Of a DNA stretch of 64,000 nucleotides, positions 46,852 to 60,208 are shown one piece after another. The notes under the pieces are model-generated. The model saw only the letters and a list, made by a program, of their open reading frames with translations, was not told the DNA's origin and searched no databases. This stretch comes from Camillea tinctor (Eukaryota; Ascomycota; Sordariomycetes; Xylariales; Xylariaceae). Every line of letters begins with the position of its first letter. The stretch's first letter is position 1. The stretch lies in NCBI GenBank assembly GCA_022578605.1, contig MU394085.1:310001-374000 (forward strand), written 5' to 3'. The position numbers and the translations under genes were made by a program.

Positions 46852-47557
46852 ACTAAATAGGATGGTTAAATAGGAACCATGTAACATCGGGTGGTGGCTG
46901 TTAGCAATACTGCGCGTAGATTGCTGTGGCTCTTTAATAATGATGAACGAGTTGATGTCTTCAGATCTCTTAGAATCTTGCCTTCATGCTATATCTATGT
47001 AGTCAAGCAGAACTTGATCTTCTGAGACCCCCTGGAATGGCAAGCGGTGTGTTCTGTTCTAGCCTACGAGGTTATTTAGTTATGTGTTCGTGTGGTTCTC
47101 ATGAGCTGTAGTTATAAGACGTAAGCGGGCCTGATTTGGCGGTATTCCGCGTGCGTTGTCCAGGTCTACATAAACAAACGCATCCTTCATCTAGCTTGTA
47201 AGACTAGATGGAGAAAATACGGGTCAATGCCATTAATCCTCGACCAATACTTGTGACGATATAATCGAAAATTATAAGCGAACTAGCTAGTTATGCTTCT
47301 AGCCATAGGATAAACAGAGTTGATCGGGTAGAGTCAGCAGCTAGGGCTTTCAGCTATTCCGGAGATTAGGGATACCACCGCGACGGGACCTCTTCTGCAA
47401 GGGGTTATGATCTGGCCCTCAACATAATGCTCACTTTCGACAATGGCTTAGACACGGCCCCTCGAATCCGCCTACTTATTATTCTCCCGTCCACTTCGAC
47501 TTTCCTCCTATAAACCTGTATCTTTACACGGTTATTGCCCATTACATGCGATAAACC
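46852..47557. other. intergenic region
   Basis: Space between two genes on the same strand, holding the 3' end of the P450 gene and the promoter of the esterase gene. No gene is seen. Confidence 0.65.
47509..47514 (+). promoter_or_regulatory. TATA box candidate of the esterase gene
   Basis: TATAAA lies 44-49 bases upstream of the start at 47558. Confidence 0.45.
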
Positions 47558-49526
<1,969 letters not shown>

Positions 49527-51067
49527 GGATAAGGGGTATCGACCGCTATCGCTTCTACTAAGGTCCCATACCTTACGCACCTAGGTAATGGATTATATAT
49601 AATAGGGGGGTTTCTTCCCTTTATATAGTCTGCGACACATCCTCAATATATTTATTTCCTTGCGCACTTGTAGGAGAGAAGTGTTATAAAGTACCATATC
49701 GCAGTGTGACCATGTGAGTATGGAGCCGGTTTACAATACTCTTCTCCCCATAATTAGGTATTTATGTTATAATATAGGAAATAGATTTTCTAACTAATTT
49801 CTCTAGAAGTTAGCCGTCATTGAGGCACAGCACGGTCTAGAGTAAGATGCAGATTTCCCAGATAATCATGCCCTTGCTTGGCTGGTTTATGGTTTTAATA
49901 TCGCCCAATAGTCGGTGTCTTACGACTAAAACGTCAGCAGGCAATGTAGTTCCAGCAGCCTTTGACTATGGCCTTGGTGAAGGGGCGTACATGGACGGCT
50001 CAAGGCAGGCAGAGATGGGTGCTAAGGCAAGGGACCCTGTGACGCAGAAGTTGGTCGAGAAGGATACGGCGGTATACAGCCAGATCAAGTGAGAAGAGAG
50101 TCAGAGACAATTCTGAAAAACAAGATAGATGCTAGCAATTATCTCAGTGAGCTGAGTAGCGAGTCTAGGTAAAATAATAAGGTAGGTTTGTTCCGAGCTA
50201 TAATGTATTATAAATCTCAAGCCTCCCACCAGTGACATGATTTTTCTTTCCAGTACCATCATCGAATTCCAATACTAGAAACAAAAGGGATATGAATTAG
50301 GCTCAGGACAGCGTAGATTGGTGCATTGTATCAAACCAATTACGGTCTTGTTCATAGTGTGCTATATTCATGCAACTTTTCTTTTGGGGTGTCAATTGCT
50401 TCCCAGAACCGGCGGTGGAAGGGGGGAGCCCCTAGATGGAATTCGAGCTTTAAAAGCAGAATAGGGAGGATAGTATACACACCAAATGAGTATACTATCT
50501 CTAAAATATGGTGTTACTACCTCACTACTAGGTAACCTATAAGGTCCTAAGTTACCTAGTGCTACAATACAAATATGTATCCGAGCTTATGCCCAGCCAC
50601 AGACTCACTCCTGGACTAATGCAACTCATTTCTATTCTCTCACCATCGTCTCATATCAGTATTGCTACCCCCGGCTGGATGTATTGGGGGCCAGGTTGTA
50701 TTATAATGGTCTCAGGCAACTCGTTCTACCGAAACCTACCTATCTTTTACACATTGGTATCTGTTTAACTGCCGTCTAGGAATGGTCGTCTAGTAAGAAG
50801 TAGGAGGACGAAAATGTATCCATAGGCAAAGAGACCTTGGATTGCCCTGTGAGATATATGATCCTTCCAACTTGTGGTACCCCGCCTAAGTAATCTCATA
50901 GGCTATACCGCGCCGCTTTTACACGTACAGATTGCGACGCAGGAAGTGAAGATGTCTTGCTTATGACCCGCAATCTATCCGAAGCCTTCTTTCTCCCACC
51001 AAATGATATGTTCGAAATGCGATACGACGTATTGCTTATGATAAGTATATACTGGACGACCGATTCT
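49527..51067. other. AT-rich intergenic region
   Basis: The convergent 3' space of the esterase and the SAT4-type gene. Besides the doubtful ORF at 49847-50092 nothing is seen. Confidence 0.55.
49847..50092 (+). CDS. possible small secreted protein (81 aa)
   Basis: An intact short frame whose first 24 residues (MQISQIIMPLLGWFMVLISP then NSRC) resemble a signal peptide, followed by a polar, charged region (GAYMDGSRQAEMGAKARD). No cysteine pairs and no family are recognised. A possible donor (GTGAGA) overlaps the stop, so it could be longer. Chance occurrence is possible. Confidence 0.3.
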   Translation: MQISQIIMPLLGWFMVLISPNSRCLTTKTSAGNVVPAAFDYGLGEGAYMDGSRQAEMGAKARDPVTQKLVEKDTAVYSQIK

Positions 51068-52493
51068 CTATTTACCCCCATTTTCGGGGTTAAGAGAAAC
51101 CCCACTGTCATTAGTAGTAAGCTGAGTTCTCATGATAGCTGAGTCTGTAAGTTCGTAATACGATGGCCCGCGAGGCCGTGGCGACCCGAAGGTTGCTAAT
51201 TCTGGCCCTTGCGGTGCTTTCTGAATATCCTTTGACGAGTCATTACGACTACCTCGCAGCATGGACTGCAGTGACTTGAAAGCCTTGGTTTCGGAAACAT
51301 AGATGCGTATGAAATTAGCGAAAGCAGGCATAGACCCAACTATAATAGCGACGTTATTTTCAACGACGCTTCAGAACGTAAGTGAGTCAGTCATCATAAT
51401 CCAAAAGAAACCATAGATGACTAGGTTAGATACTTACATAGCCATCCACAACGCAGCCTGCTGCCATGTACTGTCTGCACTCATTACGAGCTTGATTCGG
51501 TACGCAAGAGCGATTACGCTAGCGGTGACCCCCCTATGTAGTAATTAGAACCATCGTTTTGACGCAGGGTTTCATTGGCCTATACGTACATCAGAGCAGT
51601 AGCAAAAACAGCTAGCAGTTGGAGCCGCTTGGAGAAGGTTATGTTGAGTTTCGAAAGTATTGGGATGGGTAAAATGAATATGTATATATCCAGGGCAAGG
51701 GATACAGTGCCTTGGACAATACCCCAGGGTATGAGAAGCTCTATAGATCTCGTGATTATCAACTCTTCCCATGAATGTCCCACACGCGGAGCTGAGAAGA
51801 TCGCAGCGAGCGGTATAGAGGGGATGTAGATTAGGAAGGTCGCAATCAGCCCAATGATAATAGCAATACGCATCTCGCGTTTGACGGAGAAGAATTGGCG
51901 ATACATCAAAAATATCGAAGATTTGGAGAAATACAAGGCAGGCCCAACCAGAATCGTGTTCACGAAGAGAAACTAGCGCTTGATGTTAGCATCCTACATC
52001 CCACGACATCGAATATAAGCGTATATAGGTACATTAACTTACTTTCATATATTGGCCATTTATCCAGCATAATGGGATGTCCCATTGATGACGGTTATAT
52101 TTTATCACTGTGTGTCTATAAGTAAATTGTGCACCGGAATCTTCTAGGGTCTCGAAGCATTACTAGATATAATGACCCCCGCGAAAGCGAGATCTAAGAC
52201 AGTAGCGACAATCATGAAATCTATTTTCGTCAGTTTCTTTTTCCCCAAAGGGACATGGCCTCAGTATGGACCAATTATTAAGTCTTACAATCTGATAGAT
52301 TCAGTGCTCGTTTATTCACGTATATTCGAGCTGTAACAAAAACCAACGCACATGCTGTCATAATGGTACAGATAGCGATTGTGATCGAAGCCACAGACAC
52401 AGGGTTGTCGAAGTTCCAGGTTTGTCCGGGGGGTGGCATACCAGAAGGAACGGTACATGGATCTACTCCCGGTGGTACTAAAGCTGATGCCAT
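51068..52493 (-). CDS. SAT4/PTH11-type rhodopsin-like seven-helix protein
   Basis: Six exons, 52493-52289, 52220-52164, 52107-52043, 51972-51590, 51533-51438 and 51368-51068, join with phase kept, giving 368 aa. Helix 1 (SITIAICTIMTACALVFV) is followed by the family-typical ARIYVNKRALNLSDY, then YFMIVATVLDLAFAGVIIS. The loop KYNRHQWDIPLCW, the sequence FLFVNTILVGPALYFSKSSI and MYRQFFSVKREMR come next, all hallmarks of the fungal rhodopsin-like SAT4 domain also found in PTH11-like receptors. It lacks an N-terminal CFEM domain. The tail of about 85 residues is Ser/Pro-rich. Some members are proposed G-protein-coupled sensors, most are uncharacterised. Exons 2 and 3 are tiny (57 and 65 bases). 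Confidence 0.88.
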
Positions 52494-54113
52494 CGTGGTA
52501 TAATAAGGATACCTAGTAAGTGCGCTGTTGGCGAGGAAATTTCGAGATAGACGAGGGGTGTGGTAAGAAGAACGCTGAGGATGGTGGGAGGATTACTCTT
52601 ATATTGATGAAACATAGCCTCATAGGGAATCTGTCGAGCTTTTCATGATAGAATTGGGGAGCTGTATGGTGTATTAGTCTCTAGATTCTCCTATAAATAG
52701 AATATTTCAGGTTGCGCTTCAAGAAGTCTGTTCATATACACTAGTATGTCAGTTGCCACAAAGCTGCGTTTAAAGAAAAAACCATTGCATATGAGAGCCA
52801 TTGCCGTATTGTGTAATTTGATATTTTGCTGCCCAGACGTGAGTAAGCCTGCGCACCAACATACTACCTAGCTGTTCTAAAGTAGCATCTTTTGGTTGGA
52901 CATCTCATCAGCTGCAAAGCAACCTACTAATATATGCATAGTCTTACTTCCCTCTTAGCCAATGCAATCGCATATCTCACTATATGGACAAGACTTGGGG
53001 TTGCTAGAATGAAACCTAGGCGGTGCTCCAAATTGATAAGATCATAAGCAGCAGTTGCCTGCCCCGAGTAATCCTACACGGAATCCTGATTCTTGAACAA
53101 CCCAGAGAGGAAATTATGTGCGCAGTACTGTGTTACCTGATAGCATTGTGTGTAGGTATATTTTCACTTTTATACTAGACTCTCTATATTGAAATTTGAA
53201 TATGGGTGTCTTTTTGGCTCTAGCCGCTCTACCCCATCGTCTCCTGATACTACACGGCAGAAACATATATCAGCCTCACAAAAGCCTAACCTAGGGTTAT
53301 GTATATTATTATTCGATCTATTCTCTAGCAATATATTTCATGTTATTTTCAAGCTATAGTTTTTTTTCGTGGTAAAAACAACGAAAATAGCTACTATGTA
53401 AGTCATACCTAAAGAGAAATTCTTTAATGCACTACAAAACATTGCAAACAAAGATTACACCAACTAGGTACCTATGCAATTTTCTAACCGTGCTGTATAC
53501 CATATGTCCAAAACCTACCCGGAATACTATGGGTTTAGTTGCAAAGTACCCTGCAGAAGTACCAAGCAGCTTGTCTGGCTTGTGCTTGTGCTTGTGCTTG
53601 TGCATCCTCTGGTTTATAGGATTAAGAAAAACTTAGAGCAGGGCAAGACATACAAGCATGACCTGGCGAGAAGAGAGGCCGCATATGGTCCAAGCGTCTA
53701 CATCGGACGGGAACAAGGACCCACTACATTGGACCGAGGCAAAAAAGAACTCGGGAAAGTTTGACGTGCCAGGTGTTGACGAAGTGGTGATTAGTAGAAG
53801 AGTGAGGGTTTGACGGACCGATAAATCTGGGGTGGAATACTGTATGGTTCCACCTTTTTTGATGGATTATGAAATCCCCCATCCCTCCCAATCCCCCCCC
53901 AGACACTTGGAACCTGAAGGAACTTGAACTTGAACAAGATCATCATCAACCTCGTTCCTCATTCATCCACGCTTTTTCATCTAACCACCAACAACACTCA
54001 ACGCCCATCCATTCTCTGTTTCTCTTTTTTTTTCTTTTTTTTTCTTACATGTCTCCCTTCTAACTCTCTCCTTTTTTATTATCCAATTATTTCTTCGGGG
54101 CCTGGGAACTCTG
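52494..54113. other. intergenic region between divergent genes
   Basis: Upstream of the SAT4-type gene (minus) and of pex16 (plus). Contains a (CTTGTG)4 repeat at 53579-53602 and CT-rich DNA just before pex16. The open frame spanning that repeat (53474-53764) looks accidental. Confidence 0.55.
53579..53602. repeat. (CTTGTG)4 hexanucleotide repeat
   Basis: Four perfect copies of CTTGTG in tandem. Confidence 0.9.
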
Positions 54114-55280
54114 ATGTCATCGCCTGCTCCAACACAGACCAAAAGTATCTCGCGCACGAGTCAATCACAATCAAGCCGAAATCCCGTCAAAAGCGTGTTA
54201 GCCATGCCTCCCAAGTGGCTGCACCTCTACAGTGACTTTATCACCAAAAATGCCCACCAGGTCTCTCAGATTGAAAGCGCGCTGCGTTCCTTGACCTATG
54301 TTATACCCGGTCGTTTTCGCGATGCCGAGATCGCCTCTGAAACCCTCCATTCGGGTGTCCAGCTTCTCTCGCTCTACCACGATGCCGTGCTTCGCGGTGC
54401 TCTCTCCAAGATACCCTCCCTTGCCCCCCGCATACCGAGTCCGCACACGCGTTATACCCAATTCTGGACCACCAAGAGCAAACTCTATCGCCGGGTAGCC
54501 CTCTTGCTGCAGATCGTGCAGTATACCGAGTTACTCTGGGAGATGGCCGCAAAGCGCCGCGGCGAGAAGATACGCTGGCGTGTCGTGATAGTCCTCGAGG
54601 CCATCAAGGCCCTATGTCGCCTGCTCCTGATGCGCATAACCAACTCAAGACCTCTGGTCACCCCCGTGTTGCCCGAACGAGAACCATTGCCGCCCGATGA
54701 GCCCCAGGAAGATGACGGCGCGGCTCTGCGAGAGTTGATGGGCGAAGAGGCCCATCCTATGATACAAAACACTAAGGCAGCACACGAAAAGGAGTGGACC
54801 ATGCCGCGGACCGGTTGTTCTCTACCCAGTCTACCTAGTCCGCGCGATGTTAGCTCCTATCTGCAGAGCCGCGTGTTGACGGCTGATGATATCAAGCCTG
54901 CCGCCAAGCTGCTGAACACCCTATCGGGCTCTGGACAGGCCGCGGAAATCTTGCATATCCTCGCGCCCTTAATATATGCTGCCGCTCTGTCGAGAAGCAA
55001 AGACAAGAAATCGTGGGCACCTTGGCTGCTCGGTATGACCATAGATTACACTGCTCGCCAACTTCGCGATCGCAGCCTCCGCAGCACCGCCCTAGAACAA
55101 GAAGAATGGGGCAAGCGGTATTGGGCTGCCGGTTGGTGGGTTATGAGAGGCGCCTTCTACGAGAACTTCACCAAGGGCTTCGTACATGGCGTACAGCGCC
55201 GCATGCCCAGCCTCGTCTCCGGTATACTAGAGGACTACGAGTACCTGTGGGAGAACTACTACTTCAGCACCAGCGCATAA
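54114..55280 (+). CDS. pex16: peroxin Pex16, peroxisomal membrane biogenesis
   Basis: A single-exon protein of 388 aa that matches the Pex16 family throughout. It has WLHLYSDFITKNAHQVSQIE, then ALRSLTYVIPGRFRDAEIAS, then GVQLLSLYHDAVL near the N-terminus, LLLQIVQYTELLWEM, and the C-terminal block DYTARQLRDRSLRSTALEQE followed by YWAAGWWVMRGAFYENFTKG. Pex16 is an integral membrane protein that helps bring peroxisomal membrane proteins to ER and peroxisomes. In fungi it supports peroxisome and Woronin body formation and hence fatty-acid oxidation. Met31 (54204) is an alternative start, but family members also carry a short extension before the conserved WL. It is a housekeeping gene amid accessory ones. 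Confidence 0.93.
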   Translation: MSSPAPTQTKSISRTSQSQSSRNPVKSVLAMPPKWLHLYSDFITKNAHQVSQIESALRSLTYVIPGRFRDAEIASETLHSGVQLLSLYHDAVLRGALSKIPSLAPRIPSPHTRYTQFWTTKSKLYRRVALLLQIVQYTELLWEMAAKRRGEKIRWRVVIVLEAIKALCRLLLMRITNSRPLVTPVLPEREPLPPDEPQEDDGAALRELMGEEAHPMIQNTKAAHEKEWTMPRTGCSLPSLPSPRDVSSYLQSRVLTADDIKPAAKLLNTLSGSGQAAEILHILAPLIYAAALSRSKDKKSWAPWLLGMTIDYTARQLRDRSLRSTALEQEEWGKRYWAAGWWVMRGAFYENFTKGFVHGVQRRMPSLVSGILEDYEYLWENYYFSTSA

Positions 55281-56607
55281 GAGATGCCGACCAGACTAAT
55301 AATCTCGATACCCCTTTGACTATTCGTTTTATACCCCTTACGAGATTCGTATTTAAGTCGAGTTTCATCTGTGCCCAGTAGCATACTCACTGGTTCTGCC
55401 GCTATTGTCAACCAAACTCTATGCAGAGCCCTAGGTACAGTGTTCATGTCAAGCCTAACGGCGTTCGTTCTTTTCTCTCTCAATTTGGTGACCCTCTATC
55501 ACCCAAGAGCTTGAAAGATTGGCGTTCAGTTCAGCAAGAATGGCGTTTGAAGCAATCATCGTATTTACAACTAGGAGCCTACGCGAAAGGAGCATTGTTT
55601 TTAGAGGTACATTGCTAAACTTATTGGGACAGACATTCTGTGAATTTGAAAGATTACAAAGGGAGTTTGGGGGGAGAGGCAGGGACGGTGTGTTATCACG
55701 ATCAAACTACCACGGATGGTGAAGAGGGAACTGTTTTCCAACACCTTGATTTTTTTATGAGCGACAAGGTCACGGCATCCACATATATCGATACCCTTTT
55801 ACTCATTCTCAAGAAAACAGCAAGAAAAGAAAGAGAAAATCTTAAGACTTTTTTTTCAGCATGGCTTTTTTAATCACATTGGTTGCACGATCTCGACGAA
55901 TCTTTATTTTGTTTTTCTTACGCTTCTTTTAAACTTTGTCTTTCTACATAAGCGCATTTTAACATATGTATAATAGTCTAGATACGAAAAGCATATACGC
56001 TTACTATCTGTATCAATATATCCAACAACTTAGTTTACCCCTATACCATATATATTTGAGTAAATTTGTAACTATGCCGCGGATAGTTTCTCCCAGTCAC
56101 TCTAGCTGAGTTATAATACCTTGATATATAATAACTCAACAAGATAAGCCCAGCAGACTTGCGTTGCGCCTACACAGTCCCAGTTGGGTCCGTCCATCCT
56201 TGGCAGCCACATACTTATGGTTTATGTTCACCTTTGTAGGCTCTTCAAACCCCAAGGCGCAAAGCTAACCACTAATACTGTGTCCAAGCCTGGTAGTGAC
56301 TAGGGAGGTTGGATTCAAGTGTCCGGATACATGTTGACTATGAGATTGGTTCTTCGAATCATGTCACTTGGCACCAATATCGCTACTAGGCCACATCACT
56401 AGATTGGTGCTATCTTCCGCAACAAATGTCCTGACCATATTCAAAACTTAAACTAGGAGCATCCACCACAATCCCTCACGAAAACGGAAAACACCCAAGC
56501 AGCCAGCTACCACCCCGTCTGCCTCCCCAACCACACCTTTCCCCAAACCCCCCTACCTACCTACCTACCTCCTCTCCCCGCTCCCCTCCTAACCACCCCA
56601 CCAACGC
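55281..56607. other. intergenic, between convergent genes
   Basis: The 3' flank of pex16 and of the GMC gene. It holds a (CTAC)4 repeat at 56554-56570 and otherwise AT-rich DNA. No gene is seen. Confidence 0.6.
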
Positions 56608-58854
56608 TCAACCCCTCTTCTCCACCACCGGTTCGAGCGCCAGTATCTTCCGCGCCGCGTGCTCGGCCGCCGCCACGATCATCGCCGACGGGTTCCCCGT
56701 CATCATCCCCGGGAAGATCGACGCGTCCACCACGAACAGGTTGTCCGTCCCGTACACCCGCGTGTCGGCGTCCACCACCGCGGTGCCGCTGCCGTCCCGC
56801 CCGTCGTCGAGGCCTAGCTTCGCCGTGCCGATCCAGTGGTTTGCGCACCGCATCGCGGGGATCGCGGGGATCTTTGGGTTGCGGGGTTAGTGTTTTGCGG
56901 TGATGTGTGGGTTTTGGGGGGAGGGGGGAATGGGAGGGGGTAAGGGGAAGAAGAGAGAAGGGGGTAGGGAAAGGGAGGGTAGGGGGCTTACTGAGTCCAC
57001 GAACTGCGCCGCTGTCTGGTTCGACGCCGGCCGGATCCACGTCAAGTTCGCGATGGGCTTGAAGTACTGCCGGACGTTCTCCAGGCCCTGGATTATCGCG
57101 GCGCGGTCCTCGGCGTTGTGCAGGTAGGGCGCGGTGGAGACGCGCGTGTTTAGGGTTCGGCCGATGGTCATGCGGCCGCGGGACTGGGAGCCGGTGCCCA
57201 GGTACTGGGTTATGGTCATGGAGGCTAGTGGTGGTAAGTCAGCACAGGACGAATACTACTAAGTACGATAGGGGTTAGGATGCGGCAAACTGACTGTTTG
57301 TTGAACCCTCCACGCGTGCTTGCCAGTGCAGGTGGCGGTCGATGCCGTCTGCCCCTTTTATGATCTCCCAGAACTATGACAGTGTTAACTCGACTGGCCA
57401 TCGCAATGGAAGGGAAAAGGGGCTTACGATAGGTCCGAGGTTAGGCGCTGCTTGGGCTAGTATTCCTGTTCGATTATCTAGGGCGATATTAGAACTAAGA
57501 ACAAATAGGAGTATGGCACCATCTTTACCTAAGTATATCTCCTTGTCACTCAAAACAGGCTCGTCCCATGCCCCGTAAAAGTCGTAGAAGATAACATCAG
57601 GATGCGCGACTTCGATATCCGTCTAATCCCGAAAAGCTTAGTCTTGCAACAATTATCCCGTATAATAATAAAAACGAGGTAAGCACTCACGCCAACATGG
57701 TCGTTCAGATTGTAGCCCACGGGTAGGTTAATCCAAGAGTCTTGTGATATCATCGTTGGCCCGTCGGTCGAGTTCTTCACGATATCGAGCTGGTCTTTCG
57801 GACCAATGCCGCCTGGCACAATACAGTTAGTCCAGCCGAAATACCATCGACGAGCTAGGTGGTAGCTGTAGCTATACTTCTGAAAAGGAGCTTCGCGGTG
57901 CCAAAAGCGCCCGCCGACAATATCACCCGCCCCGTTCCAGGAGTAACCTTTACTCTGCCCGCATGTCCCGCCGCACCCGGGCTGCACTCGATCTCCACGC
58001 CCGTAGCGTGGCCGCCCTCGCGAATGACCCGCTTCGCCGTAGTGTTCATCCAGAGCGTGAACTCCTCGCGGCGGCTCGCGCTGACGAGGTACGTCGCCAG
58101 GGGGCCGGCCCGCTCGCCGCCGGCGAACATGTGCGTGCTGTGCCCGAAGGTGCGGTTCTTCTCGTCCGGGTGGTCGTTCGGCACGATGTACTTCCAGCCG
58201 CTCGCGCGCAGGCCCGACGTCAGCGTCTCGAACCCCTGCTGCAGGTACAGCTTGCCGTCCATGCTCGGCGTCGTGGTGCCGGGGATCCGCGAGAACAGCG
58301 CCTCGAGCGCGGGCGCCACGTCTGCGCTCTTCCAGCCCGCGGGCCAGTTGGAGTCCCAGTCGGAGGGGTGCGGCTTCCACCATAGACCTGAGTTCACGGC
58401 TGTGCCGCCCCCGAGCACGCAGCCCGCCATCTGATCCACGTCCGTGCAGATGACGCCCGTCGGATCGTGCCAGATCTGGTTCGCGAGCCCCGGGACATCG
58501 AACCGCGTGAGGGCCGACGTGTTCAGCCAGTCGGGCTTCATCGTCCCACCCCATTGACCAGTAGATGGTGGTCCTTTCTCAAGTAGAAGCACCGTGTGGC
58601 CTGCTTCGGAGAGCCGGTCGGCAAGGAGGATGCCCCCGGCTCCAGAGCCAACGATGATATAGTCCCATGTCCGGTCGGAAGTGAAGTTAGAGCATATGGC
58701 GGGAGGTGGTGCGAAGGCTATGTTTGGTAAAGCAGCACATGAACGGAACACTAAGGTTCAGTTAGTAGGAGCCCGATATTGATTCGATCTTTGGGCATAG
58801 CTTACATAGTAAAGCTACCGTGGTAGCAAAGCCTACACCTCGGATATAAGCCAT
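56608..58854 (-). CDS. secreted GMC oxidoreductase, cellobiose-dehydrogenase-type flavin domain
   Basis: Eight exons join in phase: 58854-58806, 58750-57878, 57812-57691, 57622-57529, 57477-57428, 57373-57295, 57224-56992 and 56871-56608, giving 587 aa. A signal peptide covers about residues 1-23. The FAD motif VGSGAGG has Gly51, Gly53 and Gly56, followed by ADRLSEAGHTVLLLEKG. Further landmarks are GCVLGGGTAVNSGLWW, GRVILSAGAFGTAKLLF, RSGIGPKDQL, WINLPVGYNLNDHVG, FWEIIKGADGIDRHL and the active-site pair His512 (NHW) and Asn560 (TGNPSA). The layout follows the flavodehydrogenase half of cellobiose dehydrogenase closely, but the cytochrome and cellulose-binding domains are absent. It would oxidise a sugar or alcohol outside the cell with a quinone, metal or oxygen as acceptor. 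The exact substrate is open. Confidence 0.9.
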
Positions 58855-60208
58855 CGTTGTAAAGAAAAGCTTGTATATGGAAGATAATCGAGGTTATGTG
58901 ACAATATTCAAACTTATACGAAGGAAATAAAAGGTTGAAATACCAACCTTTGCATTCTCTAGTCAACATCAACCAGCATCGAGGGTAGGAGCATATTCCA
59001 TCTTCTAGAGTCTAGAATAAGACCCAACTCCCATCACCCACCTATTACTGATTATTCCAAGGTGAAATACACCACAAACCCAACGACTATCACCTAAAGT
59101 AGGTCAAGGATCAAATGAGTTCCGACGCCGTTGCGTCAGTTGGAATTAGCCGCAGTCACCTTCCCTGGTTAAGGTGTTTCCCACTTAGCCGAGAATGCGA
59201 GAGAACCTGGGGTAATGTGACGCTCCGCGGCTGTCCCAGAGTCCCGGGGACTCTTAGCGAAAGTTACACGCAATTGCCGAGAGAAAGCGGGTAGTGTGGA
59301 GGTCGTATGCATCGCGGACGGATGGCACTCGTTGATTATAGAAAGTGTCATTATGGGCTATTCCCCTTTTTTCCCAACTAGCTCCTTAAATTGGTGCATG
59401 GTATTGACGCATGTTGTATGTAGGCTTATAAGCGCGTCTAAATGTTTCATGTGCTTACCCCCTTATATTCCAAAAGGTAGGTTCATATCCGTCTAATATA
59501 AAATCAACCAATTATTATAATATCTAGCCACCTACATATCGTCTTTTACAATTTCCAGGTTTTATACCCCGGAAAACGTACAGCTATGATCATATGATAA
59601 ACAAATATAGGCATACTGAACTTAGCCGATGATGTCCTGTTGGTCGTGTATTTACTTCTAACTAGTGCCCCATTTTAGCCACTGCTTACTTATTTGTGAA
59701 CAGAGCTGTCGAATAATATAGAATTATCTTCAGAGTGTGCTGTTAGAACGTGTAGCTTGAATCTAAGATCCGAAGATTAGGACTTCCTAAATAAAAAATA
59801 ATTTATATGTACTTCCTATAAGATTAAAACGCGGGGATGACTGGATAATGATTCAGTATATATATATATGAAGTAAATCGAAATCTAACCTTTTCAAAGT
59901 CATTGTCAAGTAGACTATATAATATATCTGACTTGTGAAAAGTCACTCGATAGGTTGTAATATATTTATCACATCTTGGGGACAGGCTACGCTGATACCA
60001 GGAAATACATTCACATATTACACTATAGACATAGTAGATATGGATAAAATGAAGCCTCATTGTATTTAACGGTCGTTATCATGTTCATAATCTAGTCTAA
60101 AATTCCGCCTCTATATAAGTTCATAAATCAATCCCAAAACCTCTTATGCCCATCATCCGTAATGTATAACTGCCAAGAAAAAGACTGTGAAAAACTGAAA
60201 AAACGTAG
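58855..60208. other. AT-rich intergenic region
   Basis: Upstream of the GMC gene and downstream of the CoA-transferase gene. The short open frames (for example 59824-60060 minus) have no coding-like character. No RNA gene is seen. Confidence 0.6.

Noticed and set aside
52144..52163. A 20-base mini-intron (GTAATG to CTAG) or a frameshift in the SAT4-type gene
   Set aside because: A normal 56-base intron from 52163 to 52108 restores the family sequence (GVIIS joined to MIKYNRHQWD), so no lesion is needed.
53474..53764. 96-aa plus-strand frame with a Leu/Val run
   Set aside because: The hydrophobic run is a translation of the (CTTGTG)4 repeat, and no signal or family is visible.
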